Shown here: positions 8,215-12,613 of the stretch, piece after piece
How positions within the stretch are numbered: the first letter of the stretch is position 1
How the letters are laid out: the number at the start of each line of letters is the position of its first letter
From: Bacteroidota bacterium
GTDB lineage: Bacteria; Bacteroidota; Bacteroidia; Bacteroidales; Prolixibacteraceae
Direction of reading: 5' to 3'
Assembly: GCA_023488865.1 (NCBI GenBank)
Contig: JAMDDG010000204.1
Location: 1-12,613 of the forward strand
DNA length: 12,613 nucleotides
Notes under the pieces: model-generated
Seen by the model: only the letters and a program-made list of their open reading frames with translations
What the model was told of the DNA's origin: nothing
Database searches by the model: none
Translations under genes and position numbers: made by a program

Positions 8215-8266
8215 TCATTTATTGTCTTTCGGATATGGTTTGTTGTCAAAACTCAACTTTGTAACA

Positions 8267-8352
8267 CCTTCGTGATATCCTTTGAGCCCTTTGTGGTTAA
8301 GTTTTAAATCTCACCACAATGAACACAAAGTACCGCACAAAGGCCACAAAGG
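8267..8352. repeat. Imperfect palindromic CACAAAG-type intergenic repeat, copy B
   Basis: This shares with copy A (771-866) the words CCTTCGTG, CCTTTGAGCCC, TTGTGGT, a central A/T run, CACCACAA and ACACAAAG in the same order. Its left half (CCTTTGTGGTTAA-like) pairs imperfectly with the right half (CTCACCACAATG, GCACAAAGGCCACAAAGG). It fills most of the 174-bp gap between the GH3 and GH29 genes and ends 36 bases before the GH29 ATG. No gene is seen in this gap. Confidence 0.75.
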
Positions 8353-8388
8353 TAATATTCTTGAAGTATCAAACTAAGATTAAAGCAT

Positions 8389-9852
8389 ATGAAGTATCTC
8401 TTAGGAATTTTTGCCATTCTCTTTTTCGCCTATACTAGTAGCAGTCAGACTGATATCAAACCGAATAAAGTGGTTCCATCTCAAAAACAACTCGATTATC
8501 AGTCGATGGAAATGGTGGGATTTATTCATTTCAACATGAATACTTTCAGCGACAAAGAGTGGGGCTATGGAGATGAGTCGCCGGCACTGTTTGACCCCAA
8601 AAAACTGGATTGCGAACAATGGGTCAAAGCGGCCAAAGATGCGGGAATCAAAGAGCTGATCCTTACCGCCAAGCACCACGATGGGTTTTGCCTGTGGCCA
8701 AGCGCCTACACCGAACATTCCATCAAAAACAGTCCCTATAAAAACGGGAAAGGCGATATCGTGAAGGAATTTACCGATGCCTGCGCCAAATACGGAATGA
8801 AGGCCGGTTTGTACTTGTCGCCCTGGGACCGTAATCATGCGGGATACGGCACTCCTGCTTACCTCACCTATTACAAAAATCAACTCCGGGAGTTGCTGTC
8901 CAATTATGGTAAGATTTCCGAAGTATGGTTTGATGGGGCCAATGGTGGAGACGGATACTATGGCGGTGCAAAGGAAACAAGGAAAATTGACAAGAAATCC
9001 TACTATCCATGGAAAGAGATCCAGCAAATCGTCTACCAGCTTCAACCCGGTGCTTTGATTTTTTCCGATGCCGGACCCGACATCCACTGGATTGGAAACG
9101 AACGGGGCATTGCCGGGAAAACCTTCTGGAGCATGTTGGACAGGAACCGGGTAGCGGTTGGCGATGCCGATTCTGATTACCTGAATACCGGAGATTTCTA
9201 CGGAAGTTCATGGGTAATAGGCCAGTGTGATGTCTCCATCAGACCGGGGTGGTTCTATCATGCTAAAGAGGATGAAAATTTCAAGACCCCTTCCCAGTTG
9301 GTCGATCTGTACTACAAGTCCGTTGGCCGGAACGCAGTGTTCCTTCTCAATATTCCCCCCAACAGGGACGGGCTTTTTGCGGATAAAGACGTGGCATCCA
9401 TGAAGAAATTCAGGGAAATTATAGACAAAACGTTCCAAGACAATCTTGTGTCGAACGCGAAAGTTACGGCTACCTCAATTTTCTCCCATTCAGCAAAATT
9501 CAGTCCCGGGAACATCACAGACGGTGATTTAGACAGCTATTGGGCTGCAGCCGGCGACGAGCGGCAAGCTTCGCTGGAAATCGCCATCGACAGCGCCAAA
9601 AAATTCGATCGCATTCTCCTGCAGGAACCTGTCCGCCTCGGACAGAGAATCGCCTCTTTCGACATTCAAATCCTTCGTCCGCAAGGATGGCAGACCATCG
9701 CGAGCGGCACCAGCATTGGCTACAAAAGGCTTTTGAGGATTACGCCGATCTCCGGGAGCAAGGTCAGGATCAATATCAGGGATGCCAACAATACACCAGC
9801 CCTTTCGAATTTTGGGTTGTACAAAGCTGCAGGTGGAGATATTGTTAATTAA
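8389..9852 (+). CDS. GH29 alpha-L-fucosidase (subfamily B-like) with C-terminal beta-sandwich
   Basis: A retaining alpha-L-fucosidase of 487 residues. A signal peptide (MKYLLGIFAILFFAYTSSSQ) indicates export. The catalytic TIM barrel (about 30-345) shows VGFIHFNMNTF, the KHHDGFCLWPS motif (from K95), the nucleophile D182 in EVWFDGANG, E238 in HWIGNERG as the likely acid/base, and CDVSIRPGWFYH. These features fit the GH29-B group, whose characterised members prefer branched alpha-1,3/1,4-linked fucose. Residues about 350-483 form a galactose-binding-like (F5/8 type C or CBM32-like) domain, seen in NITDGDLDSYWAA and the terminal SNFGLYKA. Where I recall Glu in most relatives, just before CDVSIRPGW, this protein has Q279. 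It is the last enzyme of the glycosidase group and sits 168 bp before hsdM. Activity complements the GH95 enzyme, so two fucose linkages may be targeted. Confidence 0.94.
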   Translation: MKYLLGIFAILFFAYTSSSQTDIKPNKVVPSQKQLDYQSMEMVGFIHFNMNTFSDKEWGYGDESPALFDPKKLDCEQWVKAAKDAGIKELILTAKHHDGFCLWPSAYTEHSIKNSPYKNGKGDIVKEFTDACAKYGMKAGLYLSPWDRNHAGYGTPAYLTYYKNQLRELLSNYGKISEVWFDGANGGDGYYGGAKETRKIDKKSYYPWKEIQQIVYQLQPGALIFSDAGPDIHWIGNERGIAGKTFWSMLDRNRVAVGDADSDYLNTGDFYGSSWVIGQCDVSIRPGWFYHAKEDENFKTPSQLVDLYYKSVGRNAVFLLNIPPNRDGLFADKDVASMKKFREIIDKTFQDNLVSNAKVTATSIFSHSAKFSPGNITDGDLDSYWAAAGDERQASLEIAIDSAKKFDRILLQEPVRLGQRIASFDIQILRPQGWQTIASGTSIGYKRLLRITPISGSKVRINIRDANNTPALSNFGLYKAAGGDIVN

Positions 9853-9860
9853 TACCTTTG
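9853..9860 (+). promoter_or_regulatory. Possible -7 promoter box upstream of hsdM
   Basis: TACCTTTG matches the TAnnTTTG consensus exactly and begins immediately after the GH29 stop codon. I see no good -33 TTTG at the right distance, so this may be a chance match. It would give a leader of about 150 nt for hsdM. Confidence 0.25.
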
Positions 9861-9894
9861 ATAAAGAAAAGATAATTACTTTTAGGAAACTAAA

Positions 9895-9919
9895 TCTGAC
9901 CTGTGTCAGACCTGGACAC
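9895..9919. other. Small overlapping inverted repeats between GH29 and hsdM
   Basis: TCTGAC-CTGT-GTCAGA (9895-9910) forms a 6-bp stem with a 4-nt loop. GTGTC (9903-9907) can instead pair with GACAC (9915-9919), so the two structures exclude each other. No T-run follows, so this is not an intrinsic terminator. It lies near the point where gene content changes from glycosidases to restriction-modification and might be a remnant of a mobile element end (weak inference). Confidence 0.3.
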
Positions 9920-9992
9920 CCCAAATTTCGATGGCTTGGACTGATGTCATTGGTTCTATAAACAATGTTGGCAATCATTCTAAGAAACATAC

Positions 9993-10586
9993 ACAAACAA
10001 AATCAACCATTCAAAACATAATGACCAAAGAACAAGAACGGGATGAATTACACCGCGCAATATGGCAGATAGCCAACGACTTACGCGGCAGCGTCGATGG
10101 CTGGGATTTTAAATCGTATGTGTTGGGCCTGTTGTTTTACCGGTTCATATCCGAAAACCTGACCTCTTATATCAACAAGGAAGAACAGCGCACCGGTAAC
10201 GGCAATTTCGATTATACAAAAATCTCCGACAATGATGCCGAATTCGGAAGGGCCGACACGGTAAAAGAAAAAGGCTTTTATATTTTGCCTTCCGGATTAT
10301 TTGAAAATGTGAAGCGAAACGCTAAAAACGACGCCAATCTCAATGAAACATTAAGCAATGTTTTTAAAAATATCGAAAACTCGGCCAAAGGCACCGATAG
10401 TGAAGATGATCTCAAAGGCTTATTTGACGACATTGATGTAAACAGCAACAAACTCGGCACTACGGTACAAAAACGGAACGAACTGTTGGTCAAAATTATA
10501 GAGGCAATCGGAGGTTTAAAATTGGGCGATTACCAGGATAATTCCAATGACACTTTCGGCGATGCCTACGAGTTTCTGATGACCAT
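9993..10586 (+). repeat. Direct repeat unit 1: hsdM leader and 5' part
   Basis: From ACAAACAAAATCAACC at 9993 the sequence matches 12020 onward at a constant offset of 2027 bases, as far as the window shows (10586 matches 12613). The 28-base leader before the ATG is identical in both copies, and upstream of 9993 the similarity stops abruptly. The true end of the repeat lies beyond the window. Confidence 0.95.
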
Positions 10587-11583
10587 GTATGCCAGTAATG
10601 CCGGAAAATCCGGAGGCGAGTTTTTTACCCCGCAGGAGGTTTCCGAGTTGCTTGCCCAAATTACAGTGGTAGGCAAAAAGCAGGTAAATAAAGTGTACGA
10701 CCCCGCTTGCGGATCAGGTTCGCTCCTCCTCAAATTTGCCAAAGTGCTTGGGAAAGAGAATGTACGACAGGGTTTTTACGGTCAGGAGACCAGTCTTACT
10801 ATTTACAACCTTTGCCGTATCAACATGTTTTTGCACGACATTAATTACGAAAAATTCGATATTGCCCACGGCGATACCCTCCTGCAACCAAAACATTGGG
10901 ACGACGAGCCTTTTGATTGCATTGTTTCCAATCCGCCCTATTCCATCAAATGGGATGGCGACAGCAACCCTTTGTTGATCAACGACCCCCGGTTTTCGCC
11001 TGCCGGTGTGCTGGCTCCAAAGTCGAAAGCCGACCTCGCCTTTACCATGCACATGCTAAGCTGGCTTTCTACCTCCGGCACGGCTGCGATAGTTGAGTTC
11101 CCCGGCGTACTTTACCGCGGCGGGGCCGAACAAAAAATACGTAAATACCTGATAGACAACAATTATATAGATACGGTCATTCAGTTACCCCCCGATTTAT
11201 TCTTTGGTACCAGCATTGCCACCTGCATTATCGTCCTCAAAAAGAGCAAAAAAGACAATGCAACGCTTTTCATTGATGCATCTGCCGAGTTTGTACGTGG
11301 TGGCAATAAAAACAAGCTCACCGAAGCCAACAGGGAAAAAATCCTGAACGCCTTTGTGGGGAGAAAAGACGATGTTCACTTTGCAAAACTGGTACTCAAC
11401 AGCGATATTGCCGAAAACGAATACAATATAGCCGTTAGTAGTTATGTAGAACAGGAAAACACTACCGAAGAGGTGGATATTCTAAAACTCAATGCCCATA
11501 TAGCTGAGATTGTAATACGCCAAAACAAACTTCGCACGGCTATTGATGCAATTGTAGCAGACTTGGAAGGAGATACAATATGA
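10021..11583 (+). CDS. hsdM: Type I restriction-modification DNA methyltransferase subunit HsdM, upstream copy
   Basis: HsdM is the N6-adenine methyltransferase subunit of type I systems; two HsdM and one HsdS form the methylase, and HsdR adds cleavage. I chose the ATG at 10021 because the protein then starts MTKEQERDELHRAIWQIAND as in the family; the frame is open upstream to 9931, but that extension has no family match. The length, 520 residues, and motifs such as IANDLRGSVDGWDFKSYVLG match type IC (EcoR124I-like) HsdM. The N-terminal helical domain is about 5-150. The methyltransferase domain carries the AdoMet motif DPACGSG (D227-G233) and catalytic NPPY (304-307); APKSKADLAF and YRGGAEQKIRKYL are also typical. 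The gene appears intact. Its stop overlaps a small frame by ATGA, the coupling normally seen with hsdS, but no hsdS follows. Confidence 0.97.
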   Translation: MTKEQERDELHRAIWQIANDLRGSVDGWDFKSYVLGLLFYRFISENLTSYINKEEQRTGNGNFDYTKISDNDAEFGRADTVKEKGFYILPSGLFENVKRNAKNDANLNETLSNVFKNIENSAKGTDSEDDLKGLFDDIDVNSNKLGTTVQKRNELLVKIIEAIGGLKLGDYQDNSNDTFGDAYEFLMTMYASNAGKSGGEFFTPQEVSELLAQITVVGKKQVNKVYDPACGSGSLLLKFAKVLGKENVRQGFYGQETSLTIYNLCRINMFLHDINYEKFDIAHGDTLLQPKHWDDEPFDCIVSNPPYSIKWDGDSNPLLINDPRFSPAGVLAPKSKADLAFTMHMLSWLSTSGTAAIVEFPGVLYRGGAEQKIRKYLIDNNYIDTVIQLPPDLFFGTSIATCIIVLKKSKKDNATLFIDASAEFVRGGNKNKLTEANREKILNAFVGRKDDVHFAKLVLNSDIAENEYNIAVSSYVEQENTTEEVDILKLNAHIAEIVIRQNKLRTAIDAIVADLEGDTI

Positions 11584-11753
11584 AACGTGCCAGGAGAGAT
11601 AACCTCATACCTGCGAAAATGACAACCATGGCGAGTTCCATGTGGCAATTAAAAAACAAATTATATACGTATGAAAGAAGAATAAAACCGATTGCAAGTT
11701 GTCGGAAATTCCGACAAGTTCAAGTTGTTCGAATTGCTAAAAATATTGCTTAA
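11580..11753 (+). CDS. Small unidentified ORF in the position expected for hsdS
   Basis: The ATG at 11580 overlaps the hsdM stop (ATGA), so ribosomes finishing hsdM could reinitiate here. The frame gives 57 residues, rich in Arg and Lys, beginning MKRARRDNLIPAKMTTMASS, with no target-recognition-domain features. It crosses the 19-nt palindrome and ends inside the inverted hsdM fragment, so its C-terminal residues come from repeat and antisense sequence. I do not recognise it. It is probably non-functional sequence that replaced or remains from hsdS; the coupling position is the only argument for translation. Confidence 0.25.
   Translation: MKRARRDNLIPAKMTTMASSMWQLKNKLYTYERRIKPIASCRKFRQVQVVRIAKNIA
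11657..11676 (+). promoter_or_regulatory. Translation-start-like leader nearly identical to the GH3 leader
   Basis: This 20-mer, ending ATACGTATGAAA, matches 6011-6030 at 19 of 20 positions, and the A-rich run before it is also shared. At 6011-6030 it contains the GH3 start codon. Here the ATG at 11671 opens only MKEE before a stop, so it looks like the orphaned start of a lost gene. Confidence 0.45.
11699..11717. repeat. Perfect 19-nt palindrome
   Basis: TTGTCGGAA-A-TTCCGACAA has 9-bp arms around a single central A. It lies 20 bases before the inverted hsdM fragment. It could be a protein-binding site, a recombination or insertion footprint, or part of a dispersed palindromic repeat. No T-run follows, so it is not a terminator. 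Confidence 0.7.
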
Positions 11754-11814
11754 TGTTTCATTGAGATTGGCATCGTTTTTAGCGTTTCGCTTCACATTTT
11801 CAAATAATCCAGAG
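11738..11814 (-). pseudogene. Inverted 77-bp internal fragment of hsdM
   Basis: The reverse complement of 11738-11814 matches hsdM codons about 90-116: positions 12317-12393 of the downstream copy with 2 mismatches (at 11744 and 11811), including 66 identical bases in a row (11745-11810). Against 10290-10366 of the upstream copy there are 4 mismatches. At both sites where the two hsdM copies differ inside this interval, the fragment carries the downstream copy's base. Read on the minus strand it keeps the hsdM frame but has no start codon and runs into stop sequence, so it is not a gene by itself. It creates inverted homology with both flanking hsdM genes. Confidence 0.95.
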
Positions 11815-12019
11815 TTAAGCAAAAGAATGTTAGCATTTTATTTCGATGACAATTATTTTCCACACGATACAGATTCAATTATTGAAAAAAAATTAAGCGT
11901 CCTTAGAATCATAAAGAGGGATGAAAAAATATTTGAAGATTTAACCAACATATCAGATTGGGACGATGAAATAAATTAAAAACAACACACAATACAAATT
12001 GCCGATTAATCATAGAAAT

Positions 12020-12613
12020 ACAAACAAAATCAACCATTCAAAACATAATGACCAAAGAACAAGAACGGGATGAATTACACCGCGCAATATGGCAAATAGC
12101 CAACGACTTACGTGGTAGCGTGGATGGCTGGGATTTTAAATCGTATGTGTTGGGCCTGTTGTTTTACCGGTTCATATCCGAAAACCTGACCTCTTATATC
12201 AACAAGGAAGAACAGCGCACCGGCAACGGCAATTTCGATTATACGAAAATCTCCGACAATGATGCCGAATTCGGAAGGGCCGACACGGTAAAAGAAAAAG
12301 GCTTTTATATTTTGCCCTCCGGATTATTTGAAAATGTGAAGCGAAACGCTAAAAACGATGCCAATCTCAATGAAACATTAAGCAATGTTTTTAAAAATAT
12401 CGAAAATTCGGCCAAAGGCACCGATAGTGAAGATGATCTCAAAGGCTTATTTGACGACATTGATGTAAACAGCAACAAACTCGGCGCTACGGTACAAAAA
12501 CGGAACGAACTGTTGGTCAAAATTATAGAGGCAATCGGAGGTTTAAAATTGGGCGATTACCAGGATAATTCCAATGACACTTTCGGCGATGCCTACGAGT
12601 TTCTGATGACCAT
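12020..12613 (+). repeat. Direct repeat unit 2: hsdM leader and 5' part
   Basis: This is the second unit of the 2027-bp-offset direct repeat starting at 9993. Homology begins at ACAAACAAAATC, and the 28-base leader is identical. It runs off the window end, so the total repeat length is unknown. Confidence 0.95.
12048..12613 (+). CDS. hsdM: HsdM, downstream copy, cut by window end
   Basis: This second type IC-like HsdM gene has the same start (MTKEQERDELHRAIWQIAND) and an intact frame for the 188 full codons visible; the methyltransferase motifs lie beyond the window. Compared with the upstream copy it has 10 base differences in 566: nine are silent third-position changes and one gives Thr147 to Ala (ACT to GCT at 12486). 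That pattern means both copies evolved as working genes, or one diverged in another genome before joining this one. The usual partners hsdS and hsdR may follow outside the window. The upstream leader is the same 28 bases as in the first copy, so both may share a translation signal; whether they share a promoter is unknown. Confidence 0.95.
   Translation, partial: MTKEQERDELHRAIWQIANDLRGSVDGWDFKSYVLGLLFYRFISENLTSYINKEEQRTGNGNFDYTKISDNDAEFGRADTVKEKGFYILPSGLFENVKRNAKNDANLNETLSNVFKNIENSAKGTDSEDDLKGLFDDIDVNSNKLGATVQKRNELLVKIIEAIGGLKLGDYQDNSNDTFGDAYEFLMT

Larger units (their letters stand above)
11692..11979 (+). pseudogene. Chimeric ORF: antisense hsdM fragment joined to an unidentified AT-rich C-terminus
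   Basis: A 95-residue frame opens at a TTG (11692) and runs to the TAA at 11977-11979. Residues about 17-41 are translated from the reverse complement of hsdM (LLNVSLRLASFLAFRF and onward), so that stretch is hydrophobic by accident. After about 11815 the sequence is clearly AT-richer than hsdM and encodes LSKRMLAFYFDDNYFPHDTD followed by a charged tail ending DWDDEIN, which reads like the C-terminus of a real protein. An internal ATG at 11827 would give 50 residues. I do not recognise the family. The likeliest explanation is the 3' remnant of a gene whose 5' part was replaced by the inverted hsdM fragment; a small expressed protein cannot be excluded. Confidence 0.4.

Noticed and set aside
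8401..9087. 228-codon reverse-strand open frame inside GH29
   Set aside because: It is antisense to the conserved catalytic barrel and shows no family features or plausible start context.
9931..10020. Upstream ATG start for hsdM
   Set aside because: The 30-residue extension has no resemblance to HsdM N-termini, and the homology with the second copy begins only at 9993, inside it.
10278..10493. 71-codon reverse-strand frame repeated at 12305-12520
   Set aside because: The two near-identical frames are only the antisense of the duplicated hsdM; they look conserved because hsdM itself is.

Overview
The window looks like an accessory stretch of a Bacteroidetes chromosome. Supporting signs are secreted enzymes whose signal peptides end in a Q-type cleavage region, a TAnnTTTG-type promoter box, A-rich leaders without clear Shine-Dalgarno sequences, and palindromic intergenic repeats. 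Every convincing gene is on the + strand. I had no database search, so family calls rest on recognised motifs.

Layout: 1-693 is the 3' part of uppP (undecaprenyl-diphosphatase), cut by the window start. From 920 to 9852 there are four secreted enzymes: a glutaminase-A-like (DUF4964/5127/4965/1793) protein (920-3058), a GH95 alpha-L-fucosidase (3501-5882), a GH3 beta-xylosidase/beta-glucosidase-type enzyme (6025-8214) and a GH29 alpha-L-fucosidase with a C-terminal beta-sandwich (8389-9852). Two fucosidases beside a GH3 enzyme suggest breakdown of a fucosylated plant or algal glycan such as fucosylated xyloglucan (inference). No SusC/SusD pair or regulator lies in the window. The gaps between these genes carry repeats: two related CACAAAG-type imperfect palindromes, about 50 bp before the glutaminase-like gene and 36 bp before the GH29 gene, and a nested double inverted repeat before the GH95 gene.

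From 10021 a type I restriction-modification locus begins, and this is the most unusual part. A complete type IC-like hsdM (10021-11583) is followed not by hsdS but by about 440 bp of mosaic sequence. A second hsdM (12048 to the window end) then starts in the same orientation. Over the 566 coding bases visible, the copies differ at 10 sites, 9 of them synonymous. The spacer holds a 77-bp fragment of hsdM in inverted orientation, which matches the downstream copy better than the upstream one, plus a 19-nt palindrome, an AT-rich gene remnant, and a leader almost identical to that of the GH3 gene. The inverted fragment could allow recombinational inversion that cuts either hsdM in two, or antisense pairing with hsdM mRNA. 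That is a testable hypothesis; debris from rearrangement is the conservative alternative.
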